Notes under the pieces: generated by a model
What the model saw: the letters and a program-made list of their open reading frames with translations, nothing else
Database searches by the model: none
Told to the model about the DNA's origin: nothing
Origin: Alteromonas antoniana
Lineage (GTDB): Bacteria; Pseudomonadota; Gammaproteobacteria; Enterobacterales; Alteromonadaceae
Assembly: GCF_019249295.1 (NCBI RefSeq)
Contig: NZ_JAESDH010000011.1
Location: 92,928-156,927 of the forward strand
DNA length: 64,000 nucleotides
Direction of reading: 5' to 3'
Program-made: the position numbers and the translations under genes
Shown: positions 1 through 8,756 of the stretch, one piece after another
How the letters are laid out: each line of letters opens with the position of its first letter
Numbering within the stretch: position 1 is the stretch's first letter

Positions 1-53
1 TGCCCGGTAACTTAACAATAATAAGCCTGAGGCAATAACGACAGGGGAATGTT

Positions 54-1655
54 TTGTCTTCCGATAATGCAAATGTAGAAAACCGGCCGCAAGAGCAGTC
101 GCAGAGTGGTTTGTTCTCGCGATTTCTGGCGACGGTTGAATGGCTGGGCAACCTGCTGCCTCACCCGGTAACGCTGTTTGCGTTGCTTTCCGTATTTATT
201 GTGCTGTTAAGTGGCATCCTTGGTTACTTTGATATCGCGGTTGCTGATCCGCGTCCTGAAGGCGCAAAGGGCCGTAATGCTGATGGCATGATTGAAGTGA
301 TTTCACTGATGAGTGCGGAGGGGTTACAACGCATCGTGACCGGTCTGGTAACCAATTTTACGGGCTTTGCGCCCCTTGGTACCGTATTAGTTGCTTTGCT
401 TGGGGTCTCGGTTGCCGAGCATTCCGGCTTGCTATCAGCAGCTATGCGTTCGCTGGTAATGAATGCGTCTAAACGTGTAGTCACATTTGCGATTGTCTTT
501 GCTGGCATCATATCTAACACGGCCTCAGAACTTGGGTACGTCGTTCTTATTCCACTTGCCGCCATGATATTCCACTCATTAGGGCGTCATCCGCTGGCAG
601 GTCTGGCGGCGGCGTTTGCGGGTGTGTCGGCTGGATACAGCGCGAATCTGCTGTTAGGGACGGTCGACCCCTTGCTGTCAGGTATCACAGAGGCCGCTGC
701 GCACATGATCGATCCTGACTATGCAGTAGGGCCGGAGGTTAACTGGTACTTTATGTTTATCAGTACGTTCGTGGTTGCCACCATGGGGGCACTGGTAACG
801 GAAAAAATTGTCGAGCCGCGCTTAGGGAAATTTGACGAAAACGACGCCTCTGTTGAGCTTGAAAAGCAGTCAATGGAAGCGCCAACCGATAAAGAAAAGC
901 GTGCACTGAAGCTGGCGGGGCTGTCTTTTGTTGCGGTTTGTGCCGTGCTGGCGCTGACTATTGTGCCGGAAAACGGCATATTGCGTCATCCTGAAACGGG
1001 AGAGGTTGCTGGTTCGCCGTTTCTTAAAGGAATCGTTGCTTTTATCTTTATTACTTTTGCTATCCCAGGCTTCGTCTACGGACGCGCCGCAGGAACGATG
1101 AAGAATGACCGTGACATCATTGACGCCATGTCCAAGAGTATGGGCGCAATGGGTCTGTACATCACCCTGGTATTCTTCGCAGCGCAGTTTGTGGCCTTTT
1201 TTAAATGGACAAACCTGGGCACAGTACTTGCGGTGAAAGGAGCCGCGTTGCTGCAAGCGGTTGGGCTTGATGGCCCATCGGTATTTATTCTGTTTATCCT
1301 GATGTGTGGCATCGTGAACTTGTCACTGGGAAGCGCCTCGGCTCAGTGGGCTGTGACTGCTCCTATTTTTGTTCCGATGCTGATGCTTATCGGCTATGCG
1401 CCTGAGGTGATTCAGGCGGCGTACCGGATCGGCGACTCAGTTACCAATGTCATCTCGCCGATGATGAGTTATTTCGGCCTGATCCTGGCAATGGCTGCGC
1501 GCTACAAGAAAGACCTTGGAATGGGGACGCTCATTGCCATGATGTTGCCGTACTCCATGGTATTTATTCTTGGCTGGTCTATTCTGTTTTTTGTCTGGGT
1601 ATTCTTGCTTGGCATGCCGGTGGGACCTGGCGCTGCGACGTATTACCAGCCTTAA
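54..1655 (+). CDS. AbgT family transporter (p-aminobenzoyl-glutamate transporter family)
   Basis: Polytopic inner-membrane protein of 533 aa, the usual AbgT length. A short polar N-terminus is followed by hydrophobic helices throughout. Family features are the early LPHPVTLF segment, the FTGFAPLGTVLVALLGVSVA stretch near residue 105, and a C-terminal half with the GSASAQWAV and GDSVTNVISPMMSYF signatures. Characterised members import p-aminobenzoyl-glutamate or export sulfonamides using ion gradients; the substrate here cannot be told. The start is TTG at 54: an in-frame stop lies at 36-38 and an AGGGG ribosome-binding site sits just upstream. The gene stands alone and ends at a strong terminator. 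Confidence 0.88.
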   Translation: MSSDNANVENRPQEQSQSGLFSRFLATVEWLGNLLPHPVTLFALLSVFIVLLSGILGYFDIAVADPRPEGAKGRNADGMIEVISLMSAEGLQRIVTGLVTNFTGFAPLGTVLVALLGVSVAEHSGLLSAAMRSLVMNASKRVVTFAIVFAGIISNTASELGYVVLIPLAAMIFHSLGRHPLAGLAAAFAGVSAGYSANLLLGTVDPLLSGITEAAAHMIDPDYAVGPEVNWYFMFISTFVVATMGALVTEKIVEPRLGKFDENDASVELEKQSMEAPTDKEKRALKLAGLSFVAVCAVLALTIVPENGILRHPETGEVAGSPFLKGIVAFIFITFAIPGFVYGRAAGTMKNDRDIIDAMSKSMGAMGLYITLVFFAAQFVAFFKWTNLGTVLAVKGAALLQAVGLDGPSVFILFILMCGIVNLSLGSASAQWAVTAPIFVPMLMLIGYAPEVIQAAYRIGDSVTNVISPMMSYFGLILAMAARYKKDLGMGTLIAMMLPYSMVFILGWSILFFVWVFLLGMPVGPGAATYYQP

Positions 1656-1675
1656 CAGAACGAACAATACTCACC

Positions 1676-1703
1676 AAAAAGCGGCTCCTGAGCCGCTTTT
1701 TTT
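1676..1703 (+). terminator. Rho-independent terminator of the AbgT gene
   Basis: Stem GCGGCT/AGCCGC (1681-1686 with 1691-1696) with a CCTG loop is followed by seven T residues and preceded by A residues. It lies 21 nt after the stop codon. Confidence 0.9.
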
Positions 1704-2091
1704 ATGCAAGCGAAAATGCCGCAGCGATTGCGCAGGCAGCTTCCGGATCTGTGAACAGGCGGTAAGGTGAGAGGGTACCTGTCAGGCCAAAGTGAATGGC
1801 TGATGATCCTACTCCCGGTAATATCGCATCCGGGCCTTACCGGGTGCGTGACCCAAAACAACGCAGTCTTCGAATTGATAGATTACGTTAATCGGACGAT
1901 GCGGACGATTATTTGCCCTGGCAGCGATCAAAACAGATTGGATATCAGTATAATACAGTCAATAAAAATAATGTGCTGATAAGTCTGTCGCCCTCGGGAC
2001 CATTCCCTTATATCCCTTATCTGTGCGTAAACGCACAGTGGGCAAGTGATTGCTGTCAGCGAAATTTATTCACAATGAATACGAGCCTCTC
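1704..2091. other. Intergenic region upstream of hemH with two dyads
   Basis: No convincing gene. It holds a dyad CCCGGTAA (1814-1821) / TTACCGGG (1837-1844) and a perfect 18-bp palindrome CTGTGCGT-AA-ACGCACAG (2021-2038), 54 nt before the hemH start. A perfect TATAAT lies at 1949-1954 but lacks a good -35 partner, so I do not call a promoter. Confidence 0.5.
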
Positions 2092-3171
2092 ATGAAGTAC
2101 AAAGGTAATACCAACTTTTCACATTCGCAAAAAGACAAACTGGGCGTGTTGATCACTAACCTTGGTACGCCAGAGAGCCCGACCAGTGCAGCATTGCGAC
2201 CTTACCTGAAAGAGTTTTTATCTGATCCCCGCGTGGTAGAAGTGCCTCGTGCTATCTGGTGGTTTGTACTGAATCTGATCATTCTGAATATCCGCCCAGC
2301 GCGTTCAGCAAAAGCGTATTCCACGGTCTGGACAGAAGACGGTTCACCGCTGATGTCTATTACCAAAGCGCAGTGCGATAAACTTACCGCCAAATGTAAA
2401 GCCGCGTACGGCGACGACGTTGTGGTTGACTTTGCAATGCGCTACGGCAATCCGGCGGTGAGCGATGTGATAGATAATATGTTGGCGCAGGGGGTCAGAA
2501 AGCTGGTTGTTTTGCCGCTTTATCCACAATATTGCGCGTCTACCACCGCGTCGACCTTTGATGCGGTAGCCAAAGATTTCACCGCCCGACGCTGGATGCC
2601 GGAACTGCGTTTTGTTAATCATTATCACGACGAACCCGGATACATCAAAGCGCTTGCACAGAAAGTCCGTGCTCACTGGGAAAAGCACGGCAGAGCTGAC
2701 AAACTGCTGTTTTCTTATCACGGCATACCGAAACGCTACCTGATGAACGGTGACCCATACCACTGCGAGTGCCATAAAACCTCCCGCTTGCTGGCGGAAG
2801 AGCTGGCGCTTAGGCCGGACGAGTACATGACGACTTTTCAGTCCCGCTTTGGTCGTGAAGAGTGGTTAAAACCCTACACTGACGAGACTCTCAAAGGCCT
2901 GCCTGGCAATGGTGTTACGTCGGTACAGGTTTGTTGTCCGGGCTTCTCCGCAGATTGCCTGGAAACGATAGAGGAGATAGGCGAGGAGAACCGCGAATAC
3001 TTTATGGAAGCGGGCGGTAAACGCTACGAATACATCGAAGCGTTGAATGCCGATGACAGTCATTTGGATTTCCTTTTCTCTTTAGTTGAGCGAAATTTGC
3101 ACGGCTGGCGTACAGATGACAATATGAGTCAACGTGCCGCGCTGGCACGGGCACAAGGAGCTGCGAAGTGA
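2092..3171 (+). CDS. hemH: Ferrochelatase
   Basis: Last step of protoheme synthesis: inserts Fe2+ into protoporphyrin IX. The 359-aa protein has the family opening GVLITNLGTPESP, the FLSDPRVVEVPR segment, and the SYHGIPKRY motif near residue 208 with the metal-binding histidine. A late FSADCLETIEEI motif carries the second active-site acid. The ATG at 2092 is chosen over an in-frame TTG at 2050 because homology begins right after it. The ribosome-binding site is weak (GAG). The stop overlaps the start of the next gene by 4 nt, so the two are probably translationally coupled. The upstream palindrome at 2021-2038 is a possible operator. Confidence 0.95.
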   Translation: MKYKGNTNFSHSQKDKLGVLITNLGTPESPTSAALRPYLKEFLSDPRVVEVPRAIWWFVLNLIILNIRPARSAKAYSTVWTEDGSPLMSITKAQCDKLTAKCKAAYGDDVVVDFAMRYGNPAVSDVIDNMLAQGVRKLVVLPLYPQYCASTTASTFDAVAKDFTARRWMPELRFVNHYHDEPGYIKALAQKVRAHWEKHGRADKLLFSYHGIPKRYLMNGDPYHCECHKTSRLLAEELALRPDEYMTTFQSRFGREEWLKPYTDETLKGLPGNGVTSVQVCCPGFSADCLETIEEIGEENREYFMEAGGKRYEYIEALNADDSHLDFLFSLVERNLHGWRTDDNMSQRAALARAQGAAK

Positions 3172-3623
3172 CACGGTCATCATCACACCAAGAAGGCGAC
3201 GTACAGGCGCCAAAAGAATTGCGCAAAGCGCAGGACATGGCGAACCTGTTAGATACCGCGGTAAAACTCCCCATCATTCCTATTCGGGTTGGTCTCGACT
3301 CCCTGATTGGCTTAATTCCTGGTGCCGGTGACGCGCTGATGCTGGGCGCATCGTTTCGTATTATCTGGCTGGCAAAGCGGATGGGTGTGCCAAAAGCGCT
3401 GCTTACTAAAATGGTAAAAAACTCGGCTATCGACTTCGGATTAGGCTTTGTTCCTCTGATTGGGGACATTGCGGATGTATTCTACAAAGCAAATCAGAAA
3501 AACGTTCGGATTCTGGAAAAATGGTGGGTGAAAGAAAACAAAGCCAGCGTAGATACTGCCACTCAGGCAAAGCTGCAGCAATGGGAGTCGCGACTTGAGG
3601 AAGCAGAAAAAAATAAACGCTGA
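3168..3623 (+). CDS. DUF4112 domain protein
   Basis: 151-aa protein matching the DUF4112 pattern: a polar N-terminus, then LPIIPIRVGLDSLIGLIPGAGDALM (described from residue 35 on) and a second hydrophobic stretch FGLGFVPLIGDIADVFYKAN near residue 90, then a charged C-terminus. The two Gly/Pro-rich hydrophobic segments suggest membrane association. Function is unknown in the family. The GTG start at 3168 overlaps the hemH stop (GTGA) and has GGAG upstream, so its translation is likely tied to ferrochelatase. Confidence 0.82.
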   Translation: MTRSSSHQEGDVQAPKELRKAQDMANLLDTAVKLPIIPIRVGLDSLIGLIPGAGDALMLGASFRIIWLAKRMGVPKALLTKMVKNSAIDFGLGFVPLIGDIADVFYKANQKNVRILEKWWVKENKASVDTATQAKLQQWESRLEEAEKNKR

Positions 3624-4064
3624 ATCCGTGTAGTGTTAACGCCGGCGCATGGTAGATTGCGATTGCGTCAACGTCTGCCCGATTTGCCGTTGCACCAAGG
3701 CGTACCCTGCTTGCTGTTGCACCAATCAATGCCCCACCGCCGCCCCCGGCGTGTTACCTCTATCCGGCTTTCAACCCTGTCGTTCTCATCTCTCTGGTAA
3801 AGATCAACAGACCCTAGTGTTAGCGGTATTCAAAGCCCATAGGGAAAATACAGTTTACGCCAGCATACTTACAGTATTACATCCGTGTAATCGAAATCGT
3901 GGTGGAAACCGTAGGCATAGTATCCAACTGAAAGCAGGAAACCGTTTTCAGTCTCTGAAAACCTTTTAAGCGCGAGCGCATACGCGGACAGCAAGACAGA
4001 CAACGAGTATCTGTAGGCTGTGCTGTGCTTTCTCGACGCCGTAAAAAAGGAGTGTTTGTTTACG
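3624..4064. other. Intergenic region with a terminator-like hairpin
   Basis: I see no supported gene. A perfect hairpin GTTTTCAG-TCT-CTGAAAAC (3944-3962) is followed by CTTTTAAG. It could end a short transcript or fold in the leader of the downstream acetolactate synthase gene. A cysteine-rich open frame at 3649-3969 is rejected for lack of a ribosome-binding site. Confidence 0.4.
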
Positions 4065-5705
4065 ATGAAAGCGTCAGATTTATTTGTAAAAGCCCTGGAA
4101 GCCGAAGGCGTGGAGTATATCTTTGGTATCCCGGGAGAAGAAAACCTCGATCTTCTTGAGTCCTTAAGAACCTCTAACATCAAACTTGTACTGACCCGCC
4201 ATGAACAGGGCGCAGGCTTTATGGCAGCGACCTACGGACGTCTGACCGGAAAAGTCGGTGTGTGCCTGTCTACCCTTGGACCGGGCGCCACTAACCTGGT
4301 TACGCCTGCCGCCTACGCACAGCTTGGAGCAATGCCAATGCTGATGATCACCGGACAGAAACCGATTAAAACCAGTAAGCAGGGACGGTTTCAGGTAATT
4401 GACGTTGTGGATATGATGCGTCCCATCACCAAGTATACCTCTCAGGTAGTGAGTGGTGATCGTATTCCGTCGGTGGTCAGAGAAGCGTTCCGGATCGCGC
4501 ACGAGGAGCGCCCCGGTGCAACGCACATAGAGTTGCCGGAAGACATTGCAGAGGAAGAAACCAGTTTACCGTTGTTAAAGCAAAGTATGGCGCGCCGGCC
4601 GATTGCCGAGTACAAGGCAATTAACGCTGCTATCGACATGATTGAAAAAGCCAAATCGCCGGTGATCCTCATTGGCGCTGGTGCAAACCGTAAACTAACC
4701 GCGAAAATGCTGAGGGAATTTGTCGATAAAACCGGGATCCCGTTTATCACCACGCAAATGGGGAAAGGCGTTCTGGATGAGCGCGACAAGCTCTTTGTCG
4801 GCAATACCGCCCTCTCGGATGGCGACTTTGTCCATCGTGCCATCGCCCGGGCAGACCTTATTATTAATGTCGGCCATGATGTGGTAGAAAAACCGCCGTT
4901 TTTCATGCATCACGACGGCATGAAGGTGATTCACATCAACTTCGATTCGGCGGCAGTCGATCCGGTTTACTTCCCGCAGCTGGAAGTGGTGGGAGACATC
5001 GCTAACAGCGTTTGGCAGATCAAAGAAGGCATTACGCCACAAAACGACTGGAAACTGGATTTCTACCTTGATGTCCATGAAGCCTATGTCAATCACCGCA
5101 ATGAAGCCGAGAATGACAACCGTTTCCCGATTTTGCCCGAGCGTTTTGTGAGAGACATCCGCAAAGTCATGCCAGAGGACGGTATCGTCACGCTGGATAA
5201 TGGCGTTTATAAAATCTGGTTTGCCAGAAACTATCCGGCGTATATGCCAAACACCCTGTTGCTGGATAACGCGCTGGCGTCCATGGGCGCAGGACTGCCT
5301 TCGGCTATTGCCGCAAAGCTGGTACACAACGACTGTAAAGTGCTCAGCGTGTGTGGAGATGGCGGCTTTATGATGAATAGCCAGGAGCTGGAAACGGCAG
5401 TGCGTCTGAACCTGGATATTGTCGTCGTAGTGCTGCGGGACGATGCCTACGGCATGATCAAATGGAAGCAAAGCAATATGCAGTTTGACGAATTTGGTCT
5501 GGATTACGGTAATCCGGATTTCGTTAAATATGCGCAAAGTTATGGCGCGCAAGGGTGGCGAGTCGACTCAGCGGAATCGCTGGGGCCCATCGTTGAAGAG
5601 TGCCTGAATACACCGGGTGTACATGTGGTGGATTGTCCTGTTGATTACAGCATGAATGATGAGACCCTGCATCACACCATCCGTGAACTGAGTGCAAAAT
5701 TATAA
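4065..5705 (+). CDS. alsS: Acetolactate synthase, catabolic type (ThDP-dependent)
   Basis: 546-aa ThDP enzyme with the three AHAS-type domains. The catalytic Glu is in TRHEQGAGFMA (about residue 47). The cofactor motif starts at GDGG (about 430) and ends in VLRDDAYGM, where the Mg ligand position holds Asp as in catabolic AlsS/BudB, not Asn as in biosynthetic IlvB. The C-terminus resembles AlsS (DFVKYAQSYGA, VDCPVDYS). No regulatory small subunit lies nearby. The ATG at 4065 follows AAGGAG at a long 12-nt spacing; TTG at 4056 is a less likely alternative. The gene pairs with an aldehyde dehydrogenase 10 nt downstream. Pyruvate to acetolactate is the best guess; another 2-keto acid substrate is possible. 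Confidence 0.82.
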   Translation: MKASDLFVKALEAEGVEYIFGIPGEENLDLLESLRTSNIKLVLTRHEQGAGFMAATYGRLTGKVGVCLSTLGPGATNLVTPAAYAQLGAMPMLMITGQKPIKTSKQGRFQVIDVVDMMRPITKYTSQVVSGDRIPSVVREAFRIAHEERPGATHIELPEDIAEEETSLPLLKQSMARRPIAEYKAINAAIDMIEKAKSPVILIGAGANRKLTAKMLREFVDKTGIPFITTQMGKGVLDERDKLFVGNTALSDGDFVHRAIARADLIINVGHDVVEKPPFFMHHDGMKVIHINFDSAAVDPVYFPQLEVVGDIANSVWQIKEGITPQNDWKLDFYLDVHEAYVNHRNEAENDNRFPILPERFVRDIRKVMPEDGIVTLDNGVYKIWFARNYPAYMPNTLLLDNALASMGAGLPSAIAAKLVHNDCKVLSVCGDGGFMMNSQELETAVRLNLDIVVVVLRDDAYGMIKWKQSNMQFDEFGLDYGNPDFVKYAQSYGAQGWRVDSAESLGPIVEECLNTPGVHVVDCPVDYSMNDETLHHTIRELSAKL

Positions 5706-5715
5706 GGAGAACACT

Positions 5716-7149
5716 ATGAAGGACAGCTACCCCTATTATCTGGCAAGCGAAGCGGTGTTTGCCAATACTGACCTGGAAGTTACTAACAAATACACCGGTG
5801 ACGTCGCCACGCGTGTCGCACTGGCTGATGCTGAGGTCATCGATAAAGCGATTGCTGCTGCCGAGGAGGCGCAGCCGGCTATGACCAAGATGACGCCGTA
5901 TGAACGCCAGGCGGTGCTGGATCATTGTATTAAACGCTTTGAAGAACGTTTCGATGAGCTCGCGGATGCGTTATGCATTGAAGCGGGAAAACCGATTAAT
6001 GACGCGAAAGGCGAGGTAACCCGCCTGATTGATACTTTCCGTATTGCCTCGGAAGAGTCCGTACGTATTAACGGTGAAGTGGTCAATCTGGAAATATCAG
6101 CGCGGGCAAAAGGTTACCAGGGCATGACGAAAAAAGTGCCCATTGGTCCGTGCTCGTTTATTTCGCCGTTTAACTTTCCGCTAAACCTGGCGGCGCATAA
6201 GGTTGCACCGGCTATTGCTGCAGGTTGTACATTTGTACTCAAACCCGCATCGAAAACGCCAATTGGTGCGCTGATCATTGCCGAAGTGCTTGCTGAAACC
6301 GACTTACCCAAAGGGGCATTCTCGGTATTGCCCTGTAGTCGCGATGGCGCAGATTTGTTTACCACTGATGAGCGCCTGAAATTACTCAGCTTTACTGGTT
6401 CACCTGATGTAGGCTGGGCCTTGAAGGCCAAAGCCGGTAAGAAGCCTGTTGTGCTTGAGCTGGGCGGGAATGCGGCCTGCGTCGTGGATGAAGATGCTGA
6501 TATTGAAGATGCTATCAACCGGATCATCGTAGGCGCATATTATCAGTCTGGCCAAAGCTGTATCAGCGTGCAGCGTTTGCTGGTGCATCGTGCAATTTAT
6601 GACGAGTTCAAGGCTGCTTACGTGAAGCGTGTAGAAGCGCTGGTATCAGGCGATCCCTCTGATGAAAATACGTTTATCGGTCCAATGATTTCTGAAGATG
6701 AAGCCGAGCGACTGGACAATTGGATCCAGGAAGCGCACAAGGCCGGAGGCAAAATACTTTGCGGCGGGAAGCGTGATGGCGCCATGCTGGAAGCGACGGT
6801 CATGGAAGACGTACCTGCCGACTGCGACGCCAGTGCCGAAGAAGCCTTCGGGCCGCTGTCAGTGCTGATGCCTTTCGACAGCTACGATGAGGCACTAAAA
6901 GAGGTTAACAATAGCCGCTACGGGTTACAGGCCGGAATTTTCACCCGCGATATTTATAAAATTCAGCAAGCGTGGGATGAACTGGAAGTCGGTGGTGTCG
7001 TCATTGGCGATGTGCCAAGCTGGCGGGTAGACAACATGCCTTATGGCGGTGTGAAAGACTCCGGACTGGGCCGTGAGGGTATCCGTTATGCAATAGAAGA
7101 TATGACGGAAACGCGGCTGCTGGTTATTCGTAATCCACACAAAGCCTGA
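5716..7149 (+). CDS. NAD(P)-dependent aldehyde dehydrogenase
   Basis: 477-aa ALDH superfamily enzyme that oxidises an aldehyde to an acid. Visible motifs are the ISPFNFPLNL entrance segment, SFTGSPDVG in the Rossmann fold, the general base Glu in LELGGN (about 248), the catalytic Cys in GQSCISVQR (about 282) and EEAFGP near 375. It resembles the lactaldehyde / non-phosphorylating glyceraldehyde-3-phosphate dehydrogenase branch. AAGGAG sits 7 nt before ATG 5716. It follows the acetolactate synthase gene closely, so the two form an operon; the partner's product may lead to the aldehyde used here. A terminator follows. Confidence 0.88.
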   Translation: MKDSYPYYLASEAVFANTDLEVTNKYTGDVATRVALADAEVIDKAIAAAEEAQPAMTKMTPYERQAVLDHCIKRFEERFDELADALCIEAGKPINDAKGEVTRLIDTFRIASEESVRINGEVVNLEISARAKGYQGMTKKVPIGPCSFISPFNFPLNLAAHKVAPAIAAGCTFVLKPASKTPIGALIIAEVLAETDLPKGAFSVLPCSRDGADLFTTDERLKLLSFTGSPDVGWALKAKAGKKPVVLELGGNAACVVDEDADIEDAINRIIVGAYYQSGQSCISVQRLLVHRAIYDEFKAAYVKRVEALVSGDPSDENTFIGPMISEDEAERLDNWIQEAHKAGGKILCGGKRDGAMLEATVMEDVPADCDASAEEAFGPLSVLMPFDSYDEALKEVNNSRYGLQAGIFTRDIYKIQQAWDELEVGGVVIGDVPSWRVDNMPYGGVKDSGLGREGIRYAIEDMTETRLLVIRNPHKA

Positions 7150-7205
7150 TTGTTCATAGTTGCAGAGCAAGCGTTCTGCAACTTAACCGCACTTATTGCA
7201 ACACA

Positions 7206-7233
7206 AGCCGGTCGCTCAGCGTCCGGCTTTTTT
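7206..7233 (+). terminator. Rho-independent terminator after the aldehyde dehydrogenase
   Basis: AGCCGG (7206-7211) pairs with CCGGCT (7223-7228) and a T run follows. It lies between convergent genes and may partly serve both. Confidence 0.8.
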
Positions 7234-7236
7234 ATG

Positions 7237-7599
7237 TCAGTCAGATTGCGCGTACATCTCCAGAACTGCCAGCGGGATGATATCCAGCGCTTTCTCGTGG
7301 GTTGCTGCCAGGTTTACCGTGGGCGCAACGCCGGCTTCATAGGCCTCCATCCAGCGAGCAGCGCACAAGCACCATTTGTCGCCCGGTTTCAAGCCGTCGA
7401 ACGCCAGCTCAGGACGTGGTGTCACGAGATCGTTCCCTTGGGCAAGAGAAAATTCCAGAAACGCTTCATCAACTACCGCGCAAACGCTGTGATTGCCCAA
7501 ATCGGATGGTGGTACGTAGCAAAATCCTTCTCGCGTAAAACCGGTATTTCCGCAGCACAGCTGAAGCGGCTTTCCATAGATATTTTTTGCGTTCGCCAT
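7237..7599 (-). CDS. DUF2237 family protein
   Basis: 120-aa protein with the DUF2237 pattern: GKPLQLCCGNTGFTREGFC near the N-terminus, HSVCAVVDEAFLEFS in the middle, then RPELAFDGLKPGDKWCLCAARW and a C-terminal ATHEKAL segment. Conserved cysteines at about 15-16, 27, 40 and 77-79 suggest metal binding or redox chemistry, but no function is known. ATG at 7599 has a purine-rich GGGGGAAA upstream. It is divergent from ubiG. Confidence 0.85.
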   Translation of the reverse strand: MANAKNIYGKPLQLCCGNTGFTREGFCYVPPSDLGNHSVCAVVDEAFLEFSLAQGNDLVTPRPELAFDGLKPGDKWCLCAARWMEAYEAGVAPTVNLAATHEKALDIIPLAVLEMYAQSD

Positions 7600-7682
7600 C
7601 GGTTTCCCCCGGATCTTTCTGTGTCGTCAACCGTATCATAGTACGAGCTCGTCGTATTTACCTGTATGCAAATGAGACTGAT

Positions 7683-8456
7683 ATGCTGGATAAAAGTCGT
7701 TTAAGTGATCCGATAGAACCACAACAGAACCTGTCTGAATCTGAAATCGCGCGGTTTGATAAGCTCGCTGAATCCTGGTGGGATCCAAACGGTAAATACA
7801 AAACGGCGCTGGCTTTCAACGAAGCCCGGGTGCAGGAAATGCTGCGGGTGCTAAGTAAAAAGTTCAACAAGCCTGTATCTGCTGACTTGCTGAAAGGCAA
7901 AACGGTTTTAGACGTAGGCTCTGGCGGGGGGCTTATTTGTGAGCCATTCGCCCGTCACGGAGCAGATGTGCTGGGCATAGATGCCAGTGCACTAAGTGTA
8001 GAGGTCGCAACGCGACACGCCGAGTCGCAGTCGCTGGATATTACCTATCAGCATCAACTGGCGGAAGACAAGGCCGCGGAAGGCGGGCAATATGATATTG
8101 TTATTAACGCCGAAGTTGTCGAACATGTGCCGGACCAGCAAGCGCTGATTGCGCAATGTGCACGGATGGTAAAACCCGGCGGGTTATTGTTTCTGGCTAC
8201 GCTGAACCGGACTGCAAAAAGCTATATTGTGGCGATTATCGGTGCCGAATATGTCATGCGTTACCTCCCGATAGGCACGCATGACTGGAAGAAATTTGTG
8301 AAACCGGAAGAGTTGAATGCCTGGACCGGCGATAACCTCACCCTGATTCATGAGACGGGCGTGCGCATGAATCCATTTACCCAAACCTGGTCGTGCTGCG
8401 ACAGCACCGCGGTGAACTACCTGCAATGTTATCAGGCAAAAAAGCGCGCTGAGTAG
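7683..8456 (+). CDS. ubiG: Ubiquinone biosynthesis O-methyltransferase UbiG
   Basis: SAM-dependent enzyme that performs both O-methylations of the ubiquinone ring. The 257-aa protein has motif I VLDVGSGGGLICEP (about 76-89), an acidic GIDAS motif II, VEHVPD, and the family-specific GTHDWKKFVKPEEL followed by a VNYLQ tail. The wording of motif I and the tail resembles alphaproteobacterial UbiG more than the E. coli enzyme. ATG 7683 is chosen because homology starts just after it; the upstream GAGA is a weak ribosome-binding site. It stands alone between a divergent DUF2237 gene and a GST pair, not next to gyrA as in E. coli. Confidence 0.87.
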   Translation: MLDKSRLSDPIEPQQNLSESEIARFDKLAESWWDPNGKYKTALAFNEARVQEMLRVLSKKFNKPVSADLLKGKTVLDVGSGGGLICEPFARHGADVLGIDASALSVEVATRHAESQSLDITYQHQLAEDKAAEGGQYDIVINAEVVEHVPDQQALIAQCARMVKPGGLLFLATLNRTAKSYIVAIIGAEYVMRYLPIGTHDWKKFVKPEELNAWTGDNLTLIHETGVRMNPFTQTWSCCDSTAVNYLQCYQAKKRAE

Positions 8457-8756
8457 CCGGTCCGAACAGTCCCTGCAATCTGCATTTTTAAACATGCTGC
8501 CTACCACTGTTTTCTCGCAGCGCCGAGGTCTACGTCTGAGGCATCTGCGAAGAGACTGAATTACACTCATAGTCTGACCTGACCAGGTTCACTGCTGTAC
8601 CTGCCGTATGCTGACATTCATCTGAATAATAGATATTTCATAGTTTGTTTAATTTGCGCTGCAGCGCGAAGGCATTTAGTGTTAATGAATTGTTATCTGC
8701 AGCCTGTGCCAATGAACGCGTGAGTCAGGCAAACGTATTAACCGCCGGAGTCAGAA
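8457..8756. other. Intergenic region without recognised features
   Basis: I see no gene, clear terminator or convincing promoter here. An AT-rich stretch around 8620-8660 probably holds the promoter of the GST pair. Confidence 0.3.

Noticed and set aside
2021..2038. LexA box upstream of hemH
   Set aside because: Spacing between CTGT and ACAG is 10, not 8, and hemH is not an SOS gene.
3649..3969. Cysteine-rich 106-codon frame, metallothionein-like at its N-terminus
   Set aside because: No ribosome-binding site before the ATG, starts right after the DUF4112 gene, and the C-terminal two thirds look like random translation.
4695..5552. 285-codon open frame antisense to the acetolactate synthase gene
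   Set aside because: Shadow of a well-supported gene; no ribosome-binding site or recognisable protein.
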